Shown here in pieces: positions 56,615 to 64,000 of a stretch of DNA of 64,000 nucleotides. Position numbers and translations under genes: made by a program. Below the pieces are notes generated by a model. The model had not been told where the DNA came from, searched no databases, and saw only the letters and a list, made by a program, of their open reading frames with translations. Position 1 is the first letter of the stretch; every line of letters begins with the position of its first letter. The stretch spans positions 5,718,501 through 5,782,500 of the forward strand of contig NZ_AP019860.1 in assembly GCF_009002475.1 (NCBI RefSeq). The letters are read 5' to 3'. This DNA is from Candidatus Uabimicrobium amorphum. Its GTDB lineage: Bacteria > Planctomycetota > Uabimicrobiia > Uabimicrobiales > Uabimicrobiaceae.

Positions 56615-56821
56615 AATGAGGCCTTTGTTGGCATGATAACTATATGTTCGTCGAGATAAATTGTGGAAAATTACGAAAAAAGTCCTTGTAATGCTCTAGA
56701 CAAAAATGATAAAATAAGTTATGTTGCGTACAAAACTTAGCGCATCATGCAAATTTTACATTCAGTAAGTTTTCTAAAGGAAATCCTAACCGGATACTCT
56801 TAATTTAAAAAGAGCAAAAAA

Positions 56822-57685
56822 ATGAAACGCATTAGCTTTTTATTTGGGATGATAATTGCTTTTTCCGTTTTGTTTGCCGAAGAACTGTCGATTATTTCCT
56901 GGAACGTAGAGTCCACAGGATCAGACGAACATGTTGTTGCAAAACGCATTGCTGATTTTCAAGGTTATGATATTTGGGGCTTGTCAGAGGTCGAAGGAAA
57001 AAACGCGGCACAATTGTTCGAAAAAGCAGCGGAAAAAGGCGAAGAACACGAATTTGATTCTGTTCTAGGGTCTACAGGAGATGACCAGCGGTTATTGATT
57101 GTCTATAACAAAAATCGCTTCAAAATGTTAGAATCCTTTGAACTGCATGAAGTAAATATTAATGGTAGAGTTCGTTCCCCTCTAGTGGCAAAACTTCACG
57201 ATCGTATTACCGACGAAACCTTTTTATTTATGGTGAATCACTTATACCGTACCAAATGGTATTACCGCCATAAGCAAGCGAAGCTCTTAAATAACTGGGC
57301 AAGCCGTCAAAAAGTCCCGGTAATTGCTGTAGGTGACTACAATTTCGATTGGGATGTCAAACGAGGAGAAAAAAAGCACGACCGTGGCTTTGACTACCTA
57401 ACTAAAGATGGTGTTTTTAACTGGGTTCGTCCTAACGAATTGGTAAAAACACAATCTCATCACTTTTTCAACTCAGTACTAGACTTTATATTTACGACCA
57501 TCAAGCCTGAAAAATATCACTGTGAAATTATCGTAGAGTCAGGAGATTTTCCCGACAACGAGCAGACCAGTGACCATCGACCCATTGCCGCGCGCATCAC
57601 TATAAGCGACGCATTTCGCAAAGCAAGTAGCGCAAGTCTAGAACAAGTGAAAAAACATGGTGATTTAAAATTAGTAGAAAAATAA
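56822..57685 (+). CDS. Secreted endonuclease/exonuclease/phosphatase-fold protein
   Basis: The product has 287 residues. Signal peptide 1-19 ends in LFA. The EEP motifs are complete: SWNVES, GLSEVEG (metal-binding Glu), NHLYRTKWYYR, GDYNFDWD and TSDHRPIAARI. The fold includes extracellular nucleases and phosphodiesterases; secretion suggests scavenging of nucleic acid or phosphate. A bidirectional terminator follows. Confidence 0.85.
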   Translation: MKRISFLFGMIIAFSVLFAEELSIISWNVESTGSDEHVVAKRIADFQGYDIWGLSEVEGKNAAQLFEKAAEKGEEHEFDSVLGSTGDDQRLLIVYNKNRFKMLESFELHEVNINGRVRSPLVAKLHDRITDETFLFMVNHLYRTKWYYRHKQAKLLNNWASRQKVPVIAVGDYNFDWDVKRGEKKHDRGFDYLTKDGVFNWVRPNELVKTQSHHFFNSVLDFIFTTIKPEKYHCEIIVESGDFPDNEQTSDHRPIAARITISDAFRKASSASLEQVKKHGDLKLVEK

Positions 57686-57690
57686 AAACA

Positions 57691-57717
57691 AGCTGGTTCT
57701 TGTACAAAGAGCCAGCT
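57691..57717. terminator. Bidirectional intrinsic terminator
   Basis: Arms agctggttctt and aagagccagct pair over 11 bp with one G-T wobble and a 5-nt loop; A-rich sequence lies on the left. It follows the gene ending at 57685. Confidence 0.75.
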
Positions 57718-58044
57718 ATGTAATTTCTGCGCGAATAGTCCAAGTATTTCGCGAAACATAAGACCAATACTTAAAAATCTGCAAGATTTTAGGTCGAAAA
57801 TCACGATCATCAAAACACGGCCACTCCTCCACAACTCTCAAATTATCCACATAATTCTCTAATTCACGGGCTTTTTTAATCCCAAAATTAAACCCACATT
57901 CGACACCGATAACACAACGCATTTTTATTTGCACAACTTTCTAGCCAAAACCAACCGTATTACTCTTATTCGTTACCTCTACAACCAATTCCGATTTCGA
58001 TAAGTCGTCACATATCGAGGAATGACATCTTGTGCCTGCTCCAT
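57716..58044 (-). pseudogene. Possible decayed small gene
   Basis: On the minus strand, ATG 58044 has a good SD (agagga) but its frame stops after 21 codons (MEQAQDVIPRYVTTYRNRNWL would exceed need; it begins MEQAQDVIPR). A second open frame of 72 codons (GTG 57934 or ATG 57922) ends within the terminator at 57716, with segments such as VIGVECGFNFG and IFKYWSYVSRNTWTIRAEI. They may be two parts of one frameshifted gene, or the second may be a real short gene. No family is recognised. It is the only candidate gene content in the 535-bp gap. Confidence 0.35.
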
Positions 58045-58220
58045 AAATTTCCTCTCTAAATTTAGATGTTGTCTATCAACGAAGATATTTTATTATAACT
58101 TTTCTTTTACAACTTGATACCCAATACAAAATTTTATTGTGTAAACGTTCACTTTTCTGTAGCATAATAACCCTACACAAGTATTCACTTACAACAATTT
58201 ATTTGAAAAGGAATTATATC

Positions 58221-58670
58221 ATGAATAAAGTAATCGTTTTAGCCATATGCGCTTTTCTAGTGCTAGGCTGTGATAATACAGCAACAAATACAGATGCAGC
58301 AAACAATAATAATAACAATACTCAAAACCAAAAAGCAGATAACACCAAAGGTGACGCTCCTGCGAAAAACCAAGCAAACGCTGAGCCAGTGATTGAAGAA
58401 ATCGCTGACACAACAGCAAAAGCGGAAAATACCGAAAATACCGCTACGAAAAAGATGGACGGTGTTGTCACCCTAGATATCGAAGGTATGACGTGAGGCG
58501 TCGGCTGTGCTCCTCGCGTTGCGAAGATATTAGAAAAGTGTGAAGGTGTGGAAAAAGTTGAAGTTGATTTTGCAACAAAAAAAGCCACCATTACTGGTAA
58601 AGTAGAAGGTCAAAAGCTAATCGACGCCTTGAAAGAAAACGGCAAGTACACAGGTAAGCTCTCTAACTAA
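58221..58670 (+). CDS. Heavy-metal-associated-domain lipoprotein, probable selenoprotein (TGA read through)
   Basis: The frame from ATG 58221 (SD aagga) encodes a lipoprotein signal (LVLGC, Cys17), a low-complexity Asn/Thr/Ala linker and then an HMA-like domain. The domain is interrupted by a TGA at 58494-58496 (codon 92) exactly where GMTC has its cysteine: GMT-TGA-GVGCAPRVAKIL. Beyond the TGA the homology continues in frame (EGVEKVEVDFATKKATITG) to TAA 58668-58670, for 149 residues in all. The C-x3-C variant GMTCxxGCA is, from memory, common in metal-binding proteins of Bacteroidetes and Planctomycetes. Sec at the first position is therefore the natural reading, giving U92 and C96. The role would be envelope metal or thiol-redox chemistry. 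A nonsense mutation is the alternative. No sel genes are in the window. Confidence 0.7.
58492..58518 (+). promoter_or_regulatory. Possible bacterial SECIS hairpin at the TGA codon
   Basis: cgtgagg (58492-58498, containing the TGA) can pair with cctcgcg (58512-58518) over 7 bp including one G-T, leaving a 13-nt loop cgtcggctgtgct. Bacterial SECIS elements lie at or just after the UGA, so the position is right. The fold was found by eye and may not be the best one. Confidence 0.4.
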
Positions 58671-58696
58671 TTGAGACGCACTTGTGTAGAATTTAA

Positions 58697-58724
58697 AATC
58701 CAACAGAGAAAACTCTGTTGGATT
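58697..58724. terminator. Bidirectional intrinsic terminator
   Basis: A perfect 12-bp inverted repeat (aatccaacagag / ctctgttggatt) has a 4-nt AAAA loop and lies 26 bp after the lipoprotein's final TAA. Its position after that TAA, not after the TGA, fits transcription of the whole read-through frame. Confidence 0.8.
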
Positions 58725-58732
58725 ACTATTTG

Positions 58733-59055
58733 TTACTCTACATTCAAAAACACTTTCCCCGTAGCACCATCAACCTTTACTTTTTGACCGTTCTCCAGCA
58801 CATGCAATACATTTTTGACTGCCATAACGGCGGGTATTTGCATTTCTCTCGCGGTTACCGCACCATGAGACAACGGCCCACCAGATTCCGCAATCACAGC
58901 GCTAGCACTGTAAAATATAGGTGTCCATGCGGGATGGGTCATTCTTACCACGAGAATTGCACCTTTGGGAAAACGCGCAAAGTCATCTGTGGATTGCAAC
59001 AAAAACACCTCACCTGTTCCTGGACTACTGGGAATTCCGCGTAGTACGTGGGCAA
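58733..59055 (-). pseudogene. Orphan PEP-utilizer swivelling domain (C-terminal remnant)
   Basis: The minus-strand frame gives LRGIPSSPGTGEVFLL, then AWTPIFYSASAVIAESGG, PLSHGAVTAREMQIPAV and KVKVDGATGKVFL, with a stop at 58733. This is the mobile phosphohistidine domain of PEP synthase/rifampin-phosphotransferase-like enzymes, including the catalytic His in GG-x-x-SHG. The ATP-grasp and central domains are missing: upstream the frame meets the promoter and SD of the divergent hydrolase. The fragment probably marks a deletion, although a free-standing swivel domain cannot be excluded (a GTG at 59006-59008 could start it). Confidence 0.7.
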
Positions 59056-59073
59056 AAATTAAGGAGTTATGAT

Positions 59074-59976
59074 ATGTGGATCCGGAATAAATTGGGGCAT
59101 ATGGCTTTAGTTTTGGTCATTTTAGGTGCTATTTTTATAAGGGTTTGTAGTTCACCAGGATCTCCCGCTATTGTAGATGCCAATAAAAACGTATATGTTA
59201 TTTCACAGGAAGGCAATGTTTACGGTACGATAGCTACGTTTCTTGACAAGGCCGTTGAGAATAAAGTTGATAATTTTATTTTGTTTGTACATGGGCGTGG
59301 TAACCATCCCAAAAAAGCTTTTGACAAAAAATTGATTTATGGTTTGGAAAAGGATTATTCCGCTAAGGTGATGATGTTCCACTGGTGTTCGTGTAGCAGT
59401 TGGTTTGGCTATCCCGAAGACCAAGCGCGATTCGCGGCGAAATATTTATATGGTGTTTTACAAAGTATTAAGAAGTACCGCAATGCGAAGAAAACGAACA
59501 TGAAGTTTACTCTGTTAACACATAGCATGGGTAGTATTGTGTTAGAGGAAACTTTGTTGAAATTTTATAAGCGTCCATTAGGCAAGTTATTTGACACTTT
59601 GGTGATAAATGCTCCGTGTTCTGAAGGAAAAAACCATGTGTCGTGGGTGGACAAGATCGATTTTGCGAATGAAGTGTACATAGTTTTTAACAAAAATGAT
59701 GTAGTTTTAGGTAGTGCAGGCTTGCAAACGGGAGCAAGGCGTTTGGGAAGAGGTCTTGAAAATCGCCGTGGACAAAAGTTTGTGCTAGCAAACAATGTTT
59801 TGTATATTGATGTGACGAAGACGGGAGTGAATCATCGCTATTATTTGGGCAATTCTCCGCAGAGCCATCTGGGTAAATTTTTTCATTTGGTTTTGAATGG
59901 CGAAGTGGCTAAATTGGTGAAGGGAGATAATGTCGTCGAGATTGTAAGAGATAAGGTTTATGTGTTGAAAAAGTAA
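59074..59976 (+). CDS. Membrane-anchored alpha/beta hydrolase
   Basis: The product has 300 residues from ATG 59074, preceded by aaggag; the longer in-frame start to the left would overlap the swivel-domain remnant. An N-terminal transmembrane segment (~8-25) is followed by an alpha/beta-hydrolase fold with oxyanion motif FVHGRGN (~77) and nucleophile elbow THSMGS (Ser151). A late His (~265, QSHLG) may complete the triad. The substrate is unknown (lipase/esterase-like DUF900-type proteins look similar). It lies 65 bp upstream of the ABC exporter and may be cotranscribed with it. Confidence 0.75.
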   Translation: MWIRNKLGHMALVLVILGAIFIRVCSSPGSPAIVDANKNVYVISQEGNVYGTIATFLDKAVENKVDNFILFVHGRGNHPKKAFDKKLIYGLEKDYSAKVMMFHWCSCSSWFGYPEDQARFAAKYLYGVLQSIKKYRNAKKTNMKFTLLTHSMGSIVLEETLLKFYKRPLGKLFDTLVINAPCSEGKNHVSWVDKIDFANEVYIVFNKNDVVLGSAGLQTGARRLGRGLENRRGQKFVLANNVLYIDVTKTGVNHRYYLGNSPQSHLGKFFHLVLNGEVAKLVKGDNVVEIVRDKVYVLKK

Positions 59977-60041
59977 GTTATTTATAATTCACAGTGACGA
60001 CAAATGAAACACAAAAAAAGAAAGCAAGGTCAAAATAGATC

Positions 60042-61895
60042 ATGAACGCAAAAGAAGAGCTACCTGCGAATACCAGGAAAAAAACACCCAATATGTTACG
60101 TACCTTTCTACGGTTGTTGGTATATGTAAAGCCTCACAAAGGTCTTGTTATTATCTCTGTGTTGTTGTCCATTCTTATCTCCATGACACATGTGGCTTCT
60201 TTGGCGGTTTTCAAGCCTATTGGTGATTGTTTGTTTCAGGGTGATAAGAGCATTGTGACACAAATTAGTGCTTGGGGCGAATTGGGGGAATTTGTTGTCG
60301 CTGTTTTCGGCGAAGACTTTTTGAATAATCGCTATAACATTTTATATATTAGCATGTCTTTTTTAACCGCGATGATTGTGTTAAAAAATATCTTTCGTTT
60401 CAGTCATGACTATGTGAGCAATTACATTGGCAATAAGACCTTAATTCGCGTTCGCGAGGACACTTTTCGCAAAATCATCCAAGCCAAAATGGAGTTTTTC
60501 GCGAAAAGTGACAGTGCGAGCACGATCAACGTACTTCACAAACAAATTCGTTCTTTGCGAGGTGGTCTCTCCCTTTTTTTTGGTAAAGTGCAACGCGAGC
60601 CACTGAAGATCATTGTTTCACTTGTGATTTGTTTTGCGGTAAATTGGCTGCTTGCGGTGATTCTTTTTGCGGTGATACCTTGTTTCTTGGGCATTTTATA
60701 TTTTTTACGCAGGAGCTTTCGCAAAAAGTTGAAAGAGAATCTACGACAAGACAGTAACGTTCTCCGGGTAATCCAAGATGCTTTTCACGGTATTGATAGT
60801 GTGAAAAACCACACGGTGGAAGAGTTTTTTTGTCGCAAATTACATGAAGAAGAACAATTGAATTTTCAAAAGCGCATGCAATTCGTGACGTTGAGATCAG
60901 CGACTAGTCCTATTACGGAAGTCCTTATTTCGATTATAGGGGTTTTTGTTTTGGTTTTGTCGGCACGGATGGTACTGGAAAGACAGATGACCTCGGGTGA
61001 CTTTTTCGTTTTTTATGCCGCGGTTGTTGTCATAGTTGATCCGCTAAGAAAGTTATCAAAATCATACAGTGAAATGTTGACTTGTACTACCATTGCCCAA
61101 AAAATATTTAAGTTACAGGACCGCGCCGTAGAGAACACTGAGCAGCAAATGAACTCTTTAGCTTTTAGTTTTAAAGATACGATTGAGTTTCGCGATGTTG
61201 GTTTTGCCTATGACAAAAATTCGCTAGTTTTGCACAATGTTTCTTTTTGTGTGAAAAAAGGGGAAAAAGTGGGGATTTTTGGCTGCAATGGTTCGGGAAA
61301 GAGTACATTGTGCAAGTTATTGCTGAAGTTGTATTCTCCGCAGCAAGGAAAAATACTGATGGACGGTGTATGTCTTCAAGAGTACGACACTATTGATTTG
61401 CGCAAGAATATTAGTGTGATTGGGCAGAAGCCGTATATGTTTCATTTGTCGATCATGGACAACCTTTGTTTGGGAAATGATTATGAAAAAGACCGCGTTA
61501 TGGAAATACTCCAGGAAACTGAATCACTCGATTTTGTTTTAGATAGTGAAAATGAACTGGCGAGTTTGTACCACAAGCAAGCTAAGTTTTCGGGGGGACA
61601 GGAACAACGTCTTTTTATTTCGCGTGCGATGCTAAAAGATTGTGATTTGTTTATTTTTGATGAGTTTACAGCAGCACTTGACCAAAAAATAGAGATGCAT
61701 ATCCAAGAGTATATGCAAAAGAACTACCCTGAGAAAACGATGATTACCATTTCGCATAGAACTTCGACCTTGAACTATGTAGATAAACTCATTGTTTTTG
61801 AAAATGGTCAAATAGAGTGTTGTGGAGAAAAAAACAAGGTGTTGCAGGAAAGTCGCGTGTTAAAAGAGTTACTTCAAAGTAATGTAGATAGTTGA
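60042..61895 (+). CDS. ABC exporter, MsbA/LipA-like half transporter
   Basis: The product has 617 residues. Six transmembrane helices (~35-330) are followed by an ATPase domain with Walker A GCNGSGKST (~414), signature FSGGQEQR (~517), Walker B DLFIFDEFTAALD and an ISHR H-loop. It is a homodimeric export type for lipid, peptide or drug. It might export the NRPS product, but it lies 33 kb away and there is no direct evidence. The SD (aagg) is rather far from ATG 60042, so initiation may be weak or start slightly downstream. Confidence 0.85.
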   Translation: MNAKEELPANTRKKTPNMLRTFLRLLVYVKPHKGLVIISVLLSILISMTHVASLAVFKPIGDCLFQGDKSIVTQISAWGELGEFVVAVFGEDFLNNRYNILYISMSFLTAMIVLKNIFRFSHDYVSNYIGNKTLIRVREDTFRKIIQAKMEFFAKSDSASTINVLHKQIRSLRGGLSLFFGKVQREPLKIIVSLVICFAVNWLLAVILFAVIPCFLGILYFLRRSFRKKLKENLRQDSNVLRVIQDAFHGIDSVKNHTVEEFFCRKLHEEEQLNFQKRMQFVTLRSATSPITEVLISIIGVFVLVLSARMVLERQMTSGDFFVFYAAVVVIVDPLRKLSKSYSEMLTCTTIAQKIFKLQDRAVENTEQQMNSLAFSFKDTIEFRDVGFAYDKNSLVLHNVSFCVKKGEKVGIFGCNGSGKSTLCKLLLKLYSPQQGKILMDGVCLQEYDTIDLRKNISVIGQKPYMFHLSIMDNLCLGNDYEKDRVMEILQETESLDFVLDSENELASLYHKQAKFSGGQEQRLFISRAMLKDCDLFIFDEFTAALDQKIEMHIQEYMQKNYPEKTMITISHRTSTLNYVDKLIVFENGQIECCGEKNKVLQESRVLKELLQSNVDS

Positions 61896-61923
61896 GCTGT
61901 TGCAATAACTGTATGAGAATAGG

Positions 61924-62571
61924 TTACTCAACGTTTTTGTGGTCGTAAAAGTATTGTACCATTGCCACAATAAAGGCAATGGGAATGAGCAACTCAATAC
62001 TTTCTTCTATGGCGATGCACATTTTACAGGTGTGTAGGGAACCATGGAGTTTTTTCACTAAACGATGTACCCATTTATCAACAACAATGGACATTGCCGT
62101 GCACATGATGGCCAATAAAAGTGAAAATCTCCACGGAGTTTTTCGACATTGTGTGACAAAATCTCTTGCGTATTTATATAGGCAAAACATGGCGGCAATG
62201 ATGATGGCCAAAAAAACAGTACCGCCGATGATTTTTTTGATGATGGGGATTTCAGGGCTGAGATAAAAACCATCACCAAACATACTACGTTTGGTGAAAA
62301 GTTTATGTAAACTACACTCACGCATTAGCATTAACGCAAAAAGTGCGATCCATGCCATGGTTATTTTTTTGCGCAAGTTGATTCCAATGATGATGGCCAT
62401 GATCATGGCCACCACGTAACCAATATTGCTCGTATATTCCAATACACCGTTTTCTCTACCCACGTAGTGAAAATGTTTTGCAGTGTAGGGAGCGCATATT
62501 ACAATAACAATGAGTGTATAGAGGATCGTTGTCAAAATGGTAAAACGTTTGGTGTTAATGATTGTTTCCAC
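61924..62571 (-). CDS. Multi-pass membrane protein of unknown function
   Basis: The product has 215 residues with a GTG start at 62571 behind AAGGG. About six hydrophobic helices are visible (~10-28, 45-63, 70-85, 110-133, 147-165, 190-210). The loops hold a HTCKMC segment and several His residues. I recognise no family. It starts 19 bp after maiA on the same strand and faces the ABC exporter. Confidence 0.7.
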   Translation of the reverse strand: METIINTKRFTILTTILYTLIVIVICAPYTAKHFHYVGRENGVLEYTSNIGYVVAMIMAIIIGINLRKKITMAWIALFALMLMRECSLHKLFTKRSMFGDGFYLSPEIPIIKKIIGGTVFLAIIIAAMFCLYKYARDFVTQCRKTPWRFSLLLAIMCTAMSIVVDKWVHRLVKKLHGSLHTCKMCIAIEESIELLIPIAFIVAMVQYFYDHKNVE

Positions 62572-62590
62572 GTTGTTCCCTTACGGCTTT

Positions 62591-63223
62591 TTATACAACA
62601 GCTCCTGGCTGTTTGTCTGGATGGGAATTTTGGTAACTCTCTAGTTCAATGCAATTGTTGTATACGCGGAAAATGTTGGGGTATTTTTCCAACTCTACCC
62701 CAAATCGCAGAGCATTATAACATTGTGGAAGCAAGCATAAATCTGCCAGAGTGATTGTGTTACCAAAACTGTAGTTGCTGGTTGCCGACATTGTTGCTTC
62801 ATAGGAAGCGAAACCAGCGTTGATCCAATGTTGGGCATACTCTTTGCGTTTTTCTTTGTCTGGCGAATAATAAACTTGTGCCGCTAAATTTTGCAATGGT
62901 TGCGTACCCGCAGCAATGATCAAAGCTAGTTGTCGTACTTTTAGTCTTTCGTGTCTATCTTTAGGCAATAAGCTGGGCTCGGGGTATTGTTCTTCTAACC
63001 ACTCAATAATTGCGAGAGACTCGCCAAAGGGCTGGCCATTTATTTCTAAACATGGCACAAATCCACTGGCGTTTTTCGCAATGTATTCCGCAGACTGTTG
63101 TTCTTTTTTCAGTAGATTTACAGCGATGGATTCATATTTGATTTTTTTTATCTCTAAAGCCCAACGCACACGCCATGATGAAGATGAGCGCCAATAGTGG
63201 TATAGTTTTAATTCGTGTGTCAT
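62591..63223 (-). CDS. maiA: Maleylacetoacetate isomerase (zeta-class GST)
   Basis: The product has 210 residues, the normal family length. The N-terminal thioredoxin-fold domain has the zeta motif RSSSSWRVRWAL (glutathione-activating Ser) and the cis-Pro segment VPCLEI. The C-terminal helical domain includes TLADLCLLPQ. It converts maleylacetoacetate to fumarylacetoacetate in tyrosine degradation. No other enzyme of that pathway is nearby. SD aagga precedes ATG 63223. Confidence 0.85.
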   Translation of the reverse strand: MTHELKLYHYWRSSSSWRVRWALEIKKIKYESIAVNLLKKEQQSAEYIAKNASGFVPCLEINGQPFGESLAIIEWLEEQYPEPSLLPKDRHERLKVRQLALIIAAGTQPLQNLAAQVYYSPDKEKRKEYAQHWINAGFASYEATMSATSNYSFGNTITLADLCLLPQCYNALRFGVELEKYPNIFRVYNNCIELESYQNSHPDKQPGAVV

Positions 63224-63232
63224 CGTCGTTCC

Positions 63233-64000
63233 TTAAAATTGCCATTCGAAGGCCCACAGTTTTATAATTCCATCACTTCCTGCCGAGTAACCGAAAAATC
63301 CTTGTGGATCGAGATGAACTTTGACTACTTTTCCGGTATGAGCCTGTATTTGGTTTATACATTTCTCTTGTTCAAAGTCCCAAAGATATAAATTACCGCG
63401 ATTGCTTCCTAGCAGTGCAACGTTCTGTTCTCGGGAAATGGACATAGAGGTAAGCGCTTCATTGGTGGCGATTTTATATACATCGTTACAATTTCCGCTA
63501 CGCATACTCCATATTTTTAAACAACCATCGGTACCACAAGATACCATCGCTGCTTTTTCCGGATCGAGAATGCTAATTTGTGAAGTTGGACCAGCAGTTT
63601 TGTTGGTTTGTAATATACATTTTTGGGTGGATGTTTCCCAAAATTTGATGTTGCCTTGTAGAGAACTACTGATAATAACCGAATGGTCGTCGGTTATTGC
63701 TAAGTCGGTGATGTAGTCGATACTTTGACATATACCAAGAGGATCTCCGCTTTGATGGTTCCAAAATTGAATTGTTCCATCAGAACTTGCGGAAATAAGT
63801 GTGTCATTGATTGTTTTTACGCAGGTGATATTATTGGTATGGCCTTCCAATATTTTCCAGTTGTCAGACTCGGGACTCCATAAATGTACGAAGTGGTTGT
63901 TATCACCAAAACACAGGTTGCGTTTGTTGGGTGTCATTACAAAGCACGAAAAGTCGTATTTGCTTTTTTGCCAAAAAACATCACAACTTTTTTCGGAGAC
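63233..64000 (-). CDS. WD40-repeat protein (partial, runs off the window)
   Basis: The first Met in view is at 63937, but the frame stays open to the window edge and gives sensible beta-strand sequence there (YDFSCFVMTPNKRNLCFGD). The gene therefore starts beyond 64000. About five to six WD repeats are visible (FVHLWS, TIQFWN, NIKFWET, CLKIWS, NLYLWD, IIKLWA) with GH/SD-type turns. In Planctomycetota such propellers are often fused to Ser/Thr kinases; whether that is so here cannot be seen. It ends 9 bp before maiA. Confidence 0.85.
   Translation of the reverse strand, partial: VSEKSCDVFWQKSKYDFSCFVMTPNKRNLCFGDNNHFVHLWSPESDNWKILEGHTNNITCVKTINDTLISASSDGTIQFWNHQSGDPLGICQSIDYITDLAITDDHSVIISSSLQGNIKFWETSTQKCILQTNKTAGPTSQISILDPEKAAMVSCGTDGCLKIWSMRSGNCNDVYKIATNEALTSMSISREQNVALLGSNRGNLYLWDFEQEKCINQIQAHTGKVVKVHLDPQGFFGYSAGSDGIIKLWAFEWQF

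Noticed and set aside
58137-58496. Reading the lipoprotein gene as starting at 58137 and ending at the TGA
   Set aside because: The SD and lipobox fix the start at 58221. Stopping at the TGA would cut the metal-binding domain in its key motif while coding sequence plainly continues.
58921-59073. Upstream start for the alpha/beta hydrolase at 58921
   Set aside because: The added 51 residues overlap the antisense swivel-domain frame, and aaggag directly precedes ATG 59074, which begins with a membrane anchor.
60042-61895. ABC exporter as the dedicated NRPS transporter
   Set aside because: It lies 33 kb from the NRPS with unrelated genes between, and half transporters of this kind are common; nothing ties it to the peptide.
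1-64000. CRISPR array or restriction/abortive-infection defence island
   Set aside because: No regularly spaced repeats with unique spacers, no cas genes and no restriction genes were seen. The long repeats at 488-2338 are in-frame protein repeats.

Overview
The window comes from an AT-rich bacterial chromosome (roughly 38-40% GC by eye). It is dense in Ser/Thr protein kinases, hybrid histidine kinases, WD40 and vWA proteins, secreted proteins and very large multidomain genes. That mix, together with a selenoprotein and decayed ankyrin and kinase fragments, suggests a low-GC Planctomycetota-like organism, perhaps a Uabimicrobium relative. The taxonomic call is inference; no rRNA is present.

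1-5.4 kb: a secreted protein with seven ~103-residue repeats, a bidirectional terminator, and a convergent YfbK-type vWA lipoprotein that starts at TTG. 5.6-26.5 kb: a nonribosomal peptide locus. An A-T-TE protein (901 aa) whose thioesterase has Cys in place of Ser is followed by a 6043-aa synthetase read as C-A-T, C-A-T, C-A-T, C-T (no A domain), C-acyl-CoA-ligase-T, C-A-T-truncated T-TE. No phosphopantetheinyl transferase, transporter or epimerase domain is visible.

26.5-39.6 kb: a signalling block. It holds a kinase-ATPase-GAF-histidine-kinase-receiver giant, a receiver-histidine-kinase-receiver protein, a receiver fused to a degenerate sigma54-type AAA+ module and a Ser/Thr kinase, and a separate Ser/Thr kinase. 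Broken fragments of related genes lie between them (a kinase C-lobe, a hybrid-kinase tail, an ankyrin repeat). 39.6-46.2 kb: two beta-lactamase-fold serine hydrolases, an XRE regulator divergent from a small ORF and a large serine recombinase beside tRNA-Asn(GTT), and a PLP enzyme.

46.3-54.5 kb: a probable housekeeping operon behind a near-consensus sigma70 promoter: DHH phosphoesterase, metallophosphoesterase, recR, rpoN, sbcC. 54.5-64 kb: dispersed palindromic repeats, a membrane-anchored MutS-like ATPase, a secreted endonuclease/exonuclease/phosphatase-fold protein, a lipoprotein whose metal-binding motif contains an in-frame TGA (probable selenocysteine), an orphan PEP-utilizer swivel domain, an alpha/beta hydrolase, an ABC exporter, and a minus-strand run of WD40 protein, maleylacetoacetate isomerase and membrane protein.

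The observations most worth following are the probable selenoprotein at 58221-58670 and the irregular NRPS line with its cysteine thioesterase. The kinase-rich block beside the NRPS might regulate it, but nothing in the sequence proves that.
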